From contig ML976985.1 in the NCBI GenBank assembly GCA_010015675.1, forward strand, positions 243,109-307,108: DNA of 64,000 nucleotides. The letters run 5' to 3'. Source of the stretch: Byssothecium circinans (taxonomy: Eukaryota > Ascomycota > Dothideomycetes > Pleosporales > Massarinaceae). The position numbers and the translations under genes are program-made. The notes below the pieces were generated by a model. It had not been told where the DNA came from, made no database searches, and saw only the letters and a program-made list of their open reading frames with translations. Positions 1 through 12,676 of the stretch are shown piece after piece. Position 1 is the first letter of the stretch. Each line of letters opens with the position of its first letter.

Positions 1-1176
1 CAACCCCACCACGCATGAAAACAACGGCCAAAAGCCCGTTTCGCGATATGAATGTCACCATCCTATCGTACACGCGCTCGTCAATTAATTATAAACCACT
101 GAAACCCCGACCCAACACTTTTGTGGAAACTGTGCCCATCAATCAAAGCCGCTAAACCAGTCGGAGCCGCCAGCTCGCATAAATCGCGAACTTCCCAAGA
201 ACACCTCTGCAATCACAGCCGCCTGCGGCACGGCTGCAGATATACTAAACATGGGCCGGACGCTCGAGTTTCCGGCGAAAGAGGCTGTTCGCTATCTATT
301 ATTTTCATGCTGCCAAACTTCTTCGTCATGTTTCCTGGGGTCAAACATCCGCTTCGCACTCATGGCACCGCTGTTTCGTACTGTCTGGAACATGGCTCAC
401 ACAATCCAATCATTCCGTTGCTGCCGCACAATCTCGATCAGGCAAATCCATTCATGCCGCCATGGCAAAATTCAGTGTTTTCAGTCTTGCTGTCATGCCC
501 AGGTGACAAGAAACCCACTCATTTAATCTAATCCAATGGAAGGCTTCACCTACCGTATCGGATCGTCAATTCCTTTCACGATCAACCGTAAACCTTTCAC
601 CCGTTGATTATGATGGTCGATCGATCACAGGGACACGCCCATCAACCATCACATCTTTTTATAAAAAGGGAAGACGAACTAACTATAGCAAGGTGCGGCT
701 AACGTCCGCAGGTAAAAAAGGGACGTCTAAAAAAGAGCAATAGTACAGAGCAGAGCGCACATCCTGCAAGCACCCGAGAAATCGTACATAGACCAACCAT
801 GTGCAGGCTGTTTTAAGATCTCCCGAACCCTCTTATTACAAGGCCTGCAATCCGTTATTATCATAATGCTCCCGTCTTATGACACAACAGGCATGGTATG
901 GTCTATTAGCATTTACCCATCTCCTGGACACAGCATGCTTCTCCCACGGATATGAACACCAACATGACATGACAAACAATGAATTCATACAAAGAATGTA
1001 CAGGTCCCCTCAACCACCCCATGCGCAATCTACAACACCTACTCCCAATCGACCATCCAACCTCTAGCCATCCCATCCCATCACCCCCCTTCAATCCACT
1101 CCCAATAGATAAACGAAAAACCTTCTCTCCATGCCCTACCATCTACATACATAGCATACATAAGATCCCCGACCCC
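1..1176. other. Left-edge intergenic region
   Basis: No convincing gene is seen. The open frames here are short, start at non-ATG codons or lack any recognisable motif. The right part is presumably the 3' UTR and downstream flank of VPS10, which ends at 1177 on the minus strand. The far left could hold the flank of a gene outside the window. Confidence 0.5.
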
Positions 1177-4100
1177 TCACACATCCTCATCGCTCTCCTC
1201 CCCCAGCAACTCCCCCTCATCTTCCACAGCCACATAATCGCCTCTCCCTCTCGCGAACGAACTTCTGCTCGTGTACGTCCTCCCCCCATACCCGCGATTA
1301 CTCACCATCCTCCACAAACTCCCCACCAACAACGGAATCGCCGCAGCAACAGCAACCAATCCCGAGATCGCAGCAACAGGCCACTTAATCCACGGACTCT
1401 CGCCATCGAACGCGCCGCCCCGCGTACTGCTATCTCCAAGCCTGATGCGACCGAACTTGCCATCCCAGTGCTTCCAGATATAGTATCCGATGCCACCAGC
1501 GGCCGCAAAGGGCAGAACGACGGCAAGGAAGATGCCGAAGCCTGAAATGCCATGCTTACGTTCGTAATCGTCTTCGTGACCGGGGCAGGGGTGAGACCGG
1601 GATGTGTGGTCCATTTCTTGTCCGCCTGAGCATGTCGAGATGGGGATCTTGCGGTAGCCGGTAACCTCCCACCATTCGTCCGCGCCGGTTCTGCAGACTG
1701 CGTCACCGGCGGGATCGGGGAGGCCTTCAATCTTCCTGCATTCGCCGCCGGGCATGCGCTCGTAGTTGTAGTCGCTATCATCCTTGTTAGTACTAATCAT
1801 TCAAAAAGTGAAACGTCACATACCATTCAAAGTCTCGCCTGGTGCAGCTGCAATTTCTGGCGATATTGTGCAAGTGATCGATCCTCTGCCCGTTGTAGCA
1901 TTTAGCATCAGATCTCTTACGATGGTACTGAGAGACGTGACCAAACAGACACTCGGGTTGATCCTGCTTCAACGGATGTTGTGGAGTCCACAGTTCGTAA
2001 TCGCCGGCTTCGGGATGCTCCTCGTCCAGATCGCACTTTTTCTCAAACTCTTCCAAGCCCGAGAAGTCGACGTTGACGGCTACCAATTCCGAGCTGTCCT
2101 TGCCCCAGATGATGAAGTTGAGCGACGTGTCACTGGGAACCGTCGTGATGGATTCGACTCGGATCTTGTTTTCGGAAAATCGGTAGAGCTCCCACTTTTT
2201 GCCCGAGTCGAGCGAGTAGTATAAGTGGTCGACGTCCTGACCTCGTCGCACTATGACGATGACGGAGCCCTGGTCACCAAACTCCCAAGCGTAGGCGCCT
2301 TTCTTGACCTCGGTCCAGGTAACGCCAGCATCGGTGGTGATGAAAGTGTCCGCTTCGCCGAGGGTAGTAAGCGACTCTCCAACGTTACCGACGCCCATGA
2401 CCACACCTACAGCGGTCGGGGAGGAGAAGGTCTCGCGTGCGTCGGGACGTTCAGTGTAGCCGTGAAGATGCAAAGCACACTTGTCCTTGTTGGAAACTTC
2501 ACATTTGTAAGGCTTGTTTTCAGAGTCAACCTTTGGTGCTTGAAGAGGTTCCCAGTCGGCGCCATCGTTGTGTGTGATTCGAGTTTGCTTGTTCTTCTTC
2601 GCACCGCCTTTCTCGATATCATCCACATTCATGACGACGTTGGCAAGTGCCACCCCTTCGATGCCCTGGATCTTCTCAAAGTCGACATAACCGACAGTGT
2701 TCCGGTTGACGTGACTTAAACTCATAACGTAGGACGTGCCGTTACTGTTGCTCTTGATGATGGAACCGTACTCTTGTTCAACTCGTCCGTTGACAGTGAC
2801 GTGGAGGAAGACCGAGTGGGTGGAGCTGTCGAGAACTGTATACGCCGTTTGGTGATGGACATTAAACTTGGGTGGGAACTTGGCCTCAGCAAAGTTCTTC
2901 GCATCAAGACTAGCGTCCAACTTGAGCGAGTTCCCATCATCGCCCTTGGTTGCGACAATAATGAACTCCGACATGGTGGCGAATGCGACCACAGACTTGA
3001 ACTTGACATCCTTGGTCTTGAAAAAATCTTGGCTTGAGATCAATTCAATATCTGCTCCCATTTCCTCTTTCGTGTGTTGCTCGCAGAAAACTTCTTTCTC
3101 TGTGATGTTTCGGCCCGCTTCGCGCCAGACCCACGCACACTTTTTCACGTACGGCAGAAGAGTATCCCAGCTTCCTGGCACTCCGTTTATCTGAGATACA
3201 GAAGCAACGGTATGGCAGTCTCCACCAGACGACTTCTCACAGTGCTCTCCACCAACCCAGATTATCCAGTCAGACTCCTTGGGATGAAACTGCATAATCT
3301 GAGCCCCCTGTACGTTCGGCATCTGAGGCGCTTCGAAGTCGTGTATGCTATCGGCTAGACCTCGGTCCTTGGAGTAGTAAACCTTTGAGGTCGCCGTAAG
3401 CCAGTAAACATAGTCATTGTTATACTGGTGAGGATAAATAGCGACAATAGGAGCGTCCGGGCCCTTCTTCCACTTCTTGCCATGATCGTGTGAGATGTAG
3501 GCTTCATTTTGACTCGTGAGCATAACAACAGTTTCATCCCCCTTCTTGTCGCCGTCACCTTGTGTACCACGCTCGAGGTAATAATACTCTTTGAACTTTG
3601 ACCCCTTGAACTTGGTAATCTCGGTAGAGATCTTGCCACTGCTAGGGGGTGTCGTCGGTTTCTCGTCACAGTCACGTTCCACTTCTTCATCCTTCTTAGT
3701 CGTGCCTTTGCATTCGTTCCCAGGGATCTTTCTCCAGCCAGATTTGCCCTTATATTTCTTAGCATCGCCTTTACAAGCTCCCTCTGGAAGCTCCAACGCA
3801 GCAGATGGTAGACATTTCTTGTCCTTGCCTGAGCCTTCGGGTACAAAGTTGAAGTCGCATTCGTAGTCTCGGACCTCATCACACTCACACGGGTCGAACC
3901 TTGGAAGTGGGTCCTTGAAGTCTTCGGAGACGAAGCACTCGGCGTCCCATTTACGTCGTCGGAAAGTTTGTTTGTGTCCCATGACGCACATGGGGTCGCC
4001 TTTCTCATCCACGCGCGCAGCCCAGTCCTCGAAGTCTTTGTCCTCACATTTGCGTTCATGGATCTCAGAGAAGTCGAGATGGATCATTACGTTCTTCTTG

Positions 4101-5665
4101 TTACCCCTCTCGGCCTTCACTGCATAAAGGAGAAATTTGAGACTGGTCGAGTCCGGTACGGTTGTCAACTCGCGAGCGCGAATTTTGTAGTCGAGCTTGA
4201 TTGTCTTCCAAGTGTCTTTTCTGCCGTGTTTGAGCGAATACTTGATCTCGTCGGTGTCGCCTTCGTCGTAAACTGCAACCAAAAGTGCACCCTGATCGCC
4301 GAACTCGTACTTATGTGCCTCTTGCAATGCCCGCTCCCACGTAAGGCCTGCGTCGTCTGATACCCAAAGGTCGCCGTCCTCATATTTGCCCAGTTCCCCA
4401 CCGGTATTTCCGACACCCATAACAATGCCTGGTGCTGGGCTGGAAAAAACGCGTCCGCTATTGTGGAGGTTGGTAACTGAGTGAAGATGAAGTTCGTCGT
4501 CTTTGCCCTTCACCTTAAGTGCCTCAAAGGTCCTTCCATCATCAAAGCTGATTTGACTCTTGAGCTTCTTCTGCACATTTGGCCTTTCCGCCTCCTTGGG
4601 GTTCTGCACGATGTTCACCATGACTATTCCCTGGATGTTCGAGATCTTTTCGAAATCGATATAACCTTGTTCGTTGCGGTTCGTATTATCGATATTCTTG
4701 GTGAAGTAAGTACCGTTGGAATTGCTCGTATATAATGATCCCGTAAGAGAATACTTAGATGTCACAACATCGACCTGGATGCTGTAGTTTGTAGACTCGA
4801 GCACCGTGTATGCATCCTCCTCGATTTTGCCTTGGCCGAATTCGGCGTGGTGCCATGTCTTCGTGTCGTCGGTAACGTAAAGCGCGAGTTCGTTCGAGTG
4901 GTCTGATTTGGCGGCAGCGACGAAATAGCCCTTGACGGACGCCATGTTGGTCATACCTTGGACGGTTCGGCCGGACGACATGACGGGCTCCTCGTCATCT
5001 TGGAAGTAGTTGTCCGTCGTCACCAGCCTGAAGTCTTTCTGGCGTAAGGAGTATTTCCCCCGCATTATACACAGTATCCGATCGTCCAATTTATCATCGT
5101 CCTTGGCGAAGCGCTCGTGGCTCTTCGCCCACATGCACATCTTACGATCGTCGACAATAGGTTTGGGATCCGATTCGAAGCCGTCTGTGGTGTACAGTGT
5201 CTGTCCCAGGCACGGCGCATTGAAGCAGTCCTCCATGGTGTGGTATAAAATCTTCTTCTTGTCCGTCGCATGGAAGCTCAGCGGGGGGCCGATGAAGGAC
5301 GGCGGATATTTCGTCTTGAACGATTTCCAATTCTTCCCCTGATCATATGTGATCCAATGTGTTGAATCGCTATCTGGCGATTCGCCCACCGCCACGGCCA
5401 TGTTGTTGTCGAACGGGCTCTTGAAGATGCCTATTGTCCGTATGTCCTTGACCTCGTCCCACGACTTGCCGGCATTTTCGGTGCGCCAGACCTTGAAGGT
5501 CTTCAGTTCGGCGAGGATGGCGACATCGGAATCGTCAAAGTAGAAGATGTTCACGAGCTCGCTGTCGAACGTCTGGTCCTTGACGAGCGGCTCGCCGCTC
5601 TTCGCGGCGGCAAAAGAAGCGAGGCCCAACAGGGCGGGCAGCAGTATGCCCTTGAGAAGTCTCAT
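1177..5665 (-). CDS. VPS10: Vacuolar protein sorting/targeting receptor Vps10 (sortilin family)
   Basis: Type I sorting receptor that carries soluble vacuolar hydrolases such as carboxypeptidase Y from the late Golgi to endosomes. Two exons (5665-1824 and 1774-1177) flank a 49-nt intron with a GTATGT donor and a perfect TACTAAC branch point; the join restores the family's F-E-C-D-Y-N-Y-E-R segment. The product is 1479 residues, the usual length for fungal Vps10. I chose the ATG at 5665 over one eight codons upstream because it begins directly with a signal peptide (MRLLKGILLPALLGLASFAA). Two large Vps10 ectodomains follow, each with Asp-box/BNR-like segments (SDDAGLTWE, THNDGADWE, TTDAGVTWT) and a Cys-rich 10CC region. 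Near the C-terminus are two hydrophobic segments (about 1356-1381 and 1412-1434) and a tail of roughly 45 residues with an acidic dileucine-like DEGELL motif. Identification is very firm; topology of the second hydrophobic segment is inferred. Confidence 0.95.
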
Positions 5666-7737
5666 GATGACATGAAGAGAAGGTTGCAATCAAGAAGACG
5701 TGGAGCGCGACGAGGTTGACAGTGACAAGTGTCTGGTTGTCGTCACAGCCTCGAGTTTGGGGCTAGGCGATCTCGGAACGACGCGCGCCTTTCGAACGGG
5801 GGCGGATGGGGCTGTCGCAGAGGTTCGGTAGATTTCTACAGCCAGGTAGAAGCGCGCGGTGATGGAGTATCTTCCAATATGTGTCTCGGGACAGGTGGAA
5901 GCTGAAGCCTGCCAAAGTCGTGTTTGAGCTAGCGGCGGCGAACCGCCATCCTGGTTCGCCAAACACGACGCCGCAGTCACCGCGGAGGTCCCGAAATAGC
6001 CACATGTCTCGTTTGCATCCAGGACGCCATGTTTCGATGCACCTGTACGGCATTCTCCCAGAATTACAATTACTTTCAGCAACTATTCAAAACTTCCTAC
6101 ATGGTTTTGCACAGTTCGCTCCTTCCAGTTCCAGCCCCCATGCAATAAGCCAAACTGTACTCGCCGAACACACCCTCAACGCTCACCACCCTCGCCGTCT
6201 TTCGCCATAGTCCCCCAAGTAACAGTGTTGAGGGGGTAGACCCACGACCCTATGCAACTCCATCGCGAAACTATCATTGAGCTTCCAAAAACTCATGGTG
6301 CACGTCATTCCCACACCACAGCCAATCCCGTACTTTATTCTCTCACTCACGTTCACCGAACATGTATCCATCGTGATCGCTTCCAGTCGTCATGTCTATG
6401 GCGCGAGGCAGCCACCGGAAAACTTCATGCATCCATGATTTGCTATGTTTTAGTCAAGTCACTGCAACCGTGGAAGTGCGAGGAGAAGAAGTCGGTGGGT
6501 CAAAGAAGGCGATTTTATATGCCTCCATCATCCCAACTGCTCGTTGAATTGGCGGATGTTTCAAAACCCCTTATCAGCATTTGCACGGGCTCGTAGTCTT
6601 GGGTTTTGCTAGGCAGCGGAGGCGGGCATATACCCTTCTTCCTACAGCGACACCATTTCCGTGCACACTTCTTAGTCTCATCGGTGGACAAAAGAAAACT
6701 CTCGAGCACTCTCATGTACCGTGTGGTGGATTTCTGGTCTCGAAACATGGCACACCTAAAACTCAATAGTTCTAGCCGTAAGCTTCTTGCTCTAAAATAG
6801 AGCTGATTTACTGGAATGATTGGACCTACGAAAAGGACGTGGTTCAAAAACAAAGGTTGACGAAATCCATGTGACGGTTTCGAAGAGGAGAGAAAAGACG
6901 ATGAAGTTGTAATAAAGTGAGGGCAATCATCCTCGTATCTCATCCCACTACACCAGGCGTCCTTATCTCAAGCAAAGAGTGCATAGATGCAAAGTCCAGA
7001 GTTCATTTCCGCTTTGGAACAATGGCGTTCTGCAAGTATAAAAGCCGTCGGACCTACTGTAAGGTCTCTTTACGTTGCTTTGTTTAATTTTTATATAGAT
7101 TAAAACATACACTCTCACATCATATATGCCGGTTGGAGAAGGGCTTGAAGAACACGCGTTGAGAATGAAATCATTGTTCGCGATGGTGGCGCTCAACAGC
7201 AAAAACCCATGCTCCAACAATGAAATTCTCTGTGAAAGAAGCTGTGGTTGAGATGTTGTGGCCCACGAATTTCTTTGACAGAAGTTGAAAGACTTGTTCT
7301 CGCTAAAGCATCAGGAAAGACCCGAGTAGAAAGTCCATTCAGGCTTTGGGCTTCTTTATGTAGGATAATACACACTGACACACTCTTGGATGAGGGCTAC
7401 TTATTTCGTACCTCCTAGTTAGGTCATCACTTAGTCGTAGATACAGATTGGATGAAAGAAAATCAACTTTGATGAAATAGATAAATTCAATTACGCAGTG
7501 CGTATCCCACCTATTGTAGATGCAAAAATTCGCTAAACCAAATTGCAACGCCCATCAAAACGTTCCCTAACATGCAGTGATCCCGCCAATGCCGATGCCG
7601 ATGCCGATGCCAACGCACAACCTCCTCTCACCATCAATCTCTCAAATTCTGTACCAAAAACGATGATCAGATGTCCATCTCACCATCACCACTCCCATCC
7701 ATCCCGTCCACCCTGTATGACAAGATCCCACAACCCA
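5666..7737. other. Long intergenic region upstream of VPS10
   Basis: About 2 kb without a gene I can support. It should contain the VPS10 promoter and 5' UTR (right after 5665) and the 3' flank of the minus-strand gene ending at 7738. The longest open frame (6515-6943, minus) has no recognisable features. Confidence 0.5.
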
Positions 7738-8334
7738 TCAGCTCATCCGCCGATCCTTTCCCCAACAAAACTTCTCCCTCGACACGTTCTCCTCCTCCCT
7801 GACACTCTTCTCAATCTTGTTCCTCAGAATCTCAACCTGGCGCTCGTACTCCCATTTCGGCGTCTCAGCGCCCCGCATCCCAATAAAGCGGGCAAACATC
7901 CTCATCTTGACTTTCAGACGTTCGATATCCGTTAACTTGCAATTCTCTGGAAGCGTCGGATCCGTGTTGAGGAATGGCCGTGACCAATCCATGGTCTGCG
8001 GGTAGGCGTTTTTGAGATCGCATGGAGAAAGGAGGTGAGCGTTGCAGACATTGGTCATGGGCGATAGTGAAGTTTGTGAGTAGTACTCAGCCATGGCGTC
8101 GAGCTCAGATTCTGTCAGGAGGAAGAGTTGGAGCATGCAGGATGGGAAAGACGGGGGTGGGATTCCGGTCTGGACGTGCACGATCGGAGCAATGGTCAGG
8201 CGAAGTTGTTCAATCTTCTCAGCCAACGCCGGGTTCCTTTGCGCTAGCGGCATCTTTGCGCTCTCAAATGTGGTGTGCCTTGTGTGGCCGGTCGTATTCA
8301 TGTTCGTCTTGTCTGTTTCGTCGTTGTTGTGCAT
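7738..8334 (-). CDS. Conserved-looking hypothetical protein
   Basis: Single-exon frame of 198 residues starting with ATG. I do not recognise a named family. The sequence looks like a real soluble, partly helical protein: a variable N-terminus, a Pro-rich patch (GIPPPSFP), an acidic helix (ESELDAMAEYYSQ), a tract typical of conserved fungal hypotheticals (KVKMRMFARFIGMRG) and a charged C-terminal helix (EKSVREEENVSREK). There is no signal peptide or membrane segment. A TATA-type element about 170 bp upstream supports a promoter. The true start could instead be the ATG at MPLAQRN, about 27 codons downstream. Function unknown. Confidence 0.6.
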   Translation of the reverse strand: MHNNDETDKTNMNTTGHTRHTTFESAKMPLAQRNPALAEKIEQLRLTIAPIVHVQTGIPPPSFPSCMLQLFLLTESELDAMAEYYSQTSLSPMTNVCNAHLLSPCDLKNAYPQTMDWSRPFLNTDPTLPENCKLTDIERLKVKMRMFARFIGMRGAETPKWEYERQVEILRNKIEKSVREEENVSREKFCWGKDRRMS

Positions 8335-8506
8335 GTGCTGCTACTTCTTGCTTGCTGGACAGACTAAGTGTTTGCGGATACGCTCTTTGCTTGTCTTTGC
8401 GTATGCGAAAAGAAGGATCTGGAAATCGGAAGCGGTAGGAAAACGGGATCGGTAGCGGGAGTGTGCAGCGGAGCAAAGCGTGCTGGGGTTAAAGGAGCCC
8501 GCTTGA

Positions 8507-8515
8507 TATATAAAA
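8507..8515 (-). promoter_or_regulatory. TATA-like element upstream of the hypothetical gene at 7738-8334
   Basis: TATATAAAA (plus-strand reading) in a GC-rich setting, about 170 bp before the ATG at 8334. The TATATA core is palindromic, so it can serve the minus-strand gene. Assigned by position only. Confidence 0.35.
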
Positions 8516-8951
8516 GCCGCACAAACAGACAAAGAGTGGTTTGTTGTAGAAGAATGATATTGTTAGACTGGATCTTAGGAGAGGTTTCTTTGTTCTTTGT
8601 CGCGGGCTTTTAAAACATAGACGATGTGAAGGTCCTTTGTCAGAGAGTGACATGTCTTAGTGTGAAGAGCTGCACAATGTCTGCGAGCCCAGCATGTGAT
8701 TATCGAAGCCTCTAAGTGCGCAATGGAGCATATGACTGCGTCCGGTAGAGGATCATGTGAGCCGTTCGAAGGACCTGAGTGATTTCTGAAGTCGTTCGTA
8801 GTTGAGTTGTGCAGATGAGATTGAGGCGTCATTGGGGCGTTTGGTGAAGCGCGATAGAACCACAGACCGAGCAGTATCTCTGGGTTCTCGTAATGGCGGA
8901 AGCATGTCGGTTCGTGAAGGCCCCGGAGTGTGTGTGAGCTGCTGAGAAGTC

Positions 8952-10491
8952 TCATGAGGCGAGAATGTTCTCCAAAGACACGTCTCTGTCCACACCTCCA
9001 ATAGCATCGGTGCTGGCCCAAAATTTGCTGAGATGTCTCGCGCCGCTGTGAAGAAGTGAGTATTCAGCCATGCAGAAAGTGTGAGGTCTTACCTGTCGCA
9101 GAGTAGCGTGACAATACGGTGGCCGGGACCAAGCTGCTTTGCAAGTTTCGTGGCAGCCACGCCTAATGTGAGTCAGTCTTCTGTAAATGAAACCTTGTGA
9201 AGGGGTCTTACAATTCACAGCGCTGCTGCTTCCAACAAAGATACCGTCATTCTCCACCAGCCACCTCGCCATAACAGTAGCCTGTTCATCAGTGACCCTG
9301 ATAGCATCGTCGATGAGCTCACTGCCCACTTCAAAATTGTGCGTAACACGATTAATGCCAATACCTTCTACAATAGTATCGACCTGATGCCTTCGTCGCG
9401 TCCCTTCTCTCTCTCTCTGGTCAAACATGACGCCATACTTTACTTTGTTGTACAGCCCGCTGCCCTGAGGATCTGCAAGTACGACCTTCAGGTCGGGCAA
9501 CCTTGATTTAAGAGATAGAGCAACACCAGATATAGTTCCTCCAGTGCCAGCGCCGCTGACGAATGCGTCTAGGTGGCCGTCCGTTTGCGCGTAAATCTCT
9601 GGACCAGTGCCTGTGAAGTGAGCACGCCAATTCGCTTCCGTTTCGAACTGGTCAGCGAATAAACCTCTTCCAGGTTTCTGGGGATCTTCAGTGTGCTCCT
9701 TCGCACGTGTTCGTGCCAAGTTGACAAATTGTTTTTGGTCGACGATAGGTGCTGGCCTAACTCTTTCTACTTCAGCCCCAAGCTTGAGCAGTAATTCGGA
9801 CTTTTCGATTGCCATATCGTTTGGCATGCAACTGGTAGAGTTGTTAGCATGCTTCTTTTTGTGATTGATAGCACTCACATGTGTGCTTTGTAGCCCCGTG
9901 CGCGACATATTGCCGCTAGAGATATGCCTGTACTGCCGACAGTGCCTTCATAAATAGTGTCACCGGAGTGCGGAACTAGCAGGTTTTTTCCCTCCGCCTA
10001 GATGAAGATCAACGCGTGAAGTCTGGTCCCTGATTTCTGAAGAACACACCATTTCAATGATACTTAACGCGACGCGGTCTTTCGGGCTGTTGCCAGCTCC
10101 ATTCAGGAACTATGTGATGTCAATGACCGCGCTTCAATGGTACGAATAATCCAATGTATACCTCCGCTTTGGCAAGAATCTCACACCCGGTGGCTTCGGA
10201 AAGTGATTTGATTTTGATGAGCGGCGTGTCACCAATACACCCTTCAATACCCTCCTTGATGTTTCCGCCACCTTTCTCTAGGTCTCGTTCAATCTCTGCC
10301 AGGCTCTTTTTCAAAGTATCCAAGTCATTGATCTTTGAAAATTTGGACAATATTCGCCTCAGGTGTTTTGGAGGCTGCTCGGAAGTGGGATGCTCTTTTG
10401 GGTCACCATATTTCTGATTCTGATATAGAACAGACAGAGCTACACCAATAACGAAGGCGCCAATAACATAGTATTTTGTATGGTCCGGCAT
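8952..10491 (-). CDS. Cysteine synthase-like PLP enzyme, membrane-anchored (mitochondrial type)
   Basis: Fold-type II PLP enzyme that forms cysteine from O-acetylserine and sulfide. Six exons (10491-10162, 10109-10050, 9997-9879, 9831-9212, 9162-9093, 9045-8952) with five 47-52 nt introns give 430 residues, and every phase is consistent. Family motifs are NGAGNSPKDR with the PLP-binding lysine, GDTIYEGTVGSTGIS (substrate loop), GAGTGGTISGV (phosphate-binding glycines) and FVGSSSAVNC. The N-terminus has a hydrophobic helix (YYVIGAFVIGVALSVLY, about residues 7-23) ahead of a charged linker. This matches the fungal 'cysteine synthase 2' group related to yeast Mcy1 (YGR012W), which is anchored in the mitochondrial outer membrane. 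It has no CBS domains, so it is not cystathionine beta-synthase. It is head-to-head with a mitochondrial methyltransferase gene. The family is certain; location is inferred from the group. Confidence 0.9.
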
Positions 10492-10660
10492 TTGTAGAGC
10501 TCCAGTGAGTCTTCATGAATGGTGTAGGATGGATAAAGGTTTGACCGAACGAAGCTCTGACTTCTCCCGCGGCTTGGCAAAGTGAAGTACTAGCGGGCGC
10601 ACCAAACATGAACCACACCATATCCACAGCTTCCAGTCTGCAGCCTGTCGGGGGGCTTCA
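10492..10660. promoter_or_regulatory. Short divergent promoter between the cysteine synthase and NDUFAF7-like genes
   Basis: Only 169 bp separate the two opposite start codons, so both promoters and 5' UTRs must share this DNA. No clear TATA box or known operator is seen. Confidence 0.5.
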
Positions 10661-12241
10661 ATGGATTCTCCACTTGCCACGAACCTCTTCCGCCAGCTTT
10701 TCTCCCACCGCGCTTCGCAATGTCTCGTTCAGGGAGCTCGCCCGACCCTCGCGACCGCCCGCGCTCCCCATGTTCCACGCCGAGGAAAAGCTACAAATGC
10801 TATGAGAGCTGCCACAACAGGTCCCAGAGCTTCGCGACTGCTTGAAGGCGAGACGAGAAGAGAAAGTAGATGGCAGCCGCGGAGGAATGCATTCCCTCAT
10901 GAGAGGATGGAAGAGTTTGAGCGGTACCCGCTGGTTACAGCGGATATGCTCAAGAACCGGAGGGAAAGGCCACGGAGAGTGAAGATGCTTCTCCGAGATT
11001 TCATAGAAGACAGCCTCTACAACCCACACTATGGCTACTTTTCTAAACAGGTTGTCATCTTTTCCCCCGGCGAGCCCTTCAACTTCAACGAAATGGCCTC
11101 GGAGCACGAATTTTTCCAACAGCTACGCCACCGCTACACCGACTTCGAAGACGCTCTTGACTATCAAGAACCGAATGATCTGCGCCAACTCTGGCATACC
11201 CCTACTGAGCTTTTTTCGCCCTACTACGGCGAAGCCCTAGCTCGCTACCTTGTCGAGGACTACAAGTACAGCGCGTACCCGTATCATGACCTCAATATCT
11301 ACGAAATGGGTGCTGGAAACGGAACAATGATGTTGAATATTTTGGACTACATACGGGACATGCACCCCGAAGTGTATGAGAGGACACGGTACAAGATCAT
11401 TGAAATATCGAACCAGCTGGCGAACCTGCAACAACAAGGTCTTGGACACAGCGCTCACGCACGAGGTCATTCGGATAAAGTGGAGATTGTAAACTCCTCC
11501 ATATTCGATTGGAACCAGTACGTTTCTTCGCCGTGCTACTTTTTGGCGCTAGAAGTCTTCGACAATTTTAGCCACGATGCGCTGAAATACGACTATGAGA
11601 CCGGAGCCCCTTACCAATCTCATGTCGTTGTTGACCCTCGCGGCGAGCTCTTCGAGTACTTCTCGCGTACCTTAGATCCTGTAGCCGCGGATTTTCTGAA
11701 GAAAAGGCACGCAGCATGCGAGTCTTACCCACATCCTCTTTCCGGATCGCGGTTTATGGCGAACTTACGATCTTTGTCACCTTTCCGAGGATCCTTGAGT
11801 ACACCCGAGTACATACCCACGCGTCTTATGCAATTCTTCTACATTCTGTATCAGAAGTTTCCAAATCACAAACTCATAAGCAGCGACTTCAACAAGCTTC
11901 CTGATACGGTCGAAGGATTGAATGCGCCGGTGGTCCAGACGAGGTACAGGAGGCAAATGATCCCTGTTTCCACGCCCCTTGTACGTTTACTCTACTTTGA
12001 TCTAATAACTACAATACTAATAAGTATCTAGGTTCACCAAGGCTACTTCGACATTCTCTTCCCCACCGATTTCGAAGTCATGGAGCCCATGTATACCGCC
12101 ATCACCGGCAGATTTGCCCGTACATACTCGCACGAGGACTTCATGACCGCGCGAGCGGATATTGAAGAGACGCAGACGAAGAATGGGGAAAATCCGTTGT
12201 TGAGCTGGTACAAGAATGCCAGTGTGATGATAACGGTGTAG
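10661..12241 (+). CDS. NDUFAF7-like (DUF185) SAM-dependent methyltransferase, mitochondrial
   Basis: Putative protein-arginine methyltransferase. NDUFAF7 relatives methylate a complex I subunit (NDUFS2) during assembly in the mitochondrial matrix. Two exons (10661-11980, 12032-12241) around a 51-nt intron with a GTACGT donor encode 509 residues. The N-terminus is Arg/Ser/Ala-rich with few acidic residues over about 60 residues, as expected of a matrix-targeting peptide. Family features are FIEDSLYNPHYGYFSKQ near residue 110, TPTELFSPYYGEALARYL, the SAM-binding motif I (IYEMGAGNGTMMLNIL) and ALEVFDNFSHDA. A second in-frame ATG (MRAATTG) could be the start if the leader is shorter. Family assignment is strong; the substrate is inferred from animal relatives. 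Confidence 0.85.
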
Positions 12242-12676
12242 ATTGTAAAAGAGCACTGTATTATGGGAGTGGTCCTAAGGGGCCTTTGTACAAATATAAA
12301 CCTCCTGTATTATGAATCAAGCGTCCAGTCTCCACTTCAACGATTCGCTCAGTGCCTCTGCATGATACCTGTCAACGTAAGCTCTCAAAACAGTAAACCC
12401 CACAGCCACAGCCAAGCCACAACGTGAACGACACCTCACGCCAACCAGCTGCGAAACCGCAGCTTCAGTCTTACAGCAAGTGAACATCTCCTTCACAATC
12501 TCCCCATCGCCGCTTCAATCGCACACCTCGAATGCATGTGATCGACACTGTCCACCTATAGCGACCGCACAGTCCTGCAACCAGCCGTCAGAACTTCGAC
12601 CGGGGGTTATCGCAAACTCCGCACCGCTCTTACGACCCATACACAACCTTTTCGTTGACACTTCACAACCGGCGCG
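12242..12676. other. Intergenic region between two plus-strand genes
   Basis: About 435 bp holding the 3' UTR of the methyltransferase gene and the promoter and 5' leader of the kinase gene. The leader is rich in C and A. I see no other element. Confidence 0.45.

Noticed and set aside
121..531. Open frame of 136 codons at the left edge
   Set aside because: It starts at TTG, shows no motif, and overlaps another equally featureless frame.
6515..6943. Minus-strand frame of 142 codons
   Set aside because: No recognisable motif and atypical composition for a protein of this genome; probably a chance frame.
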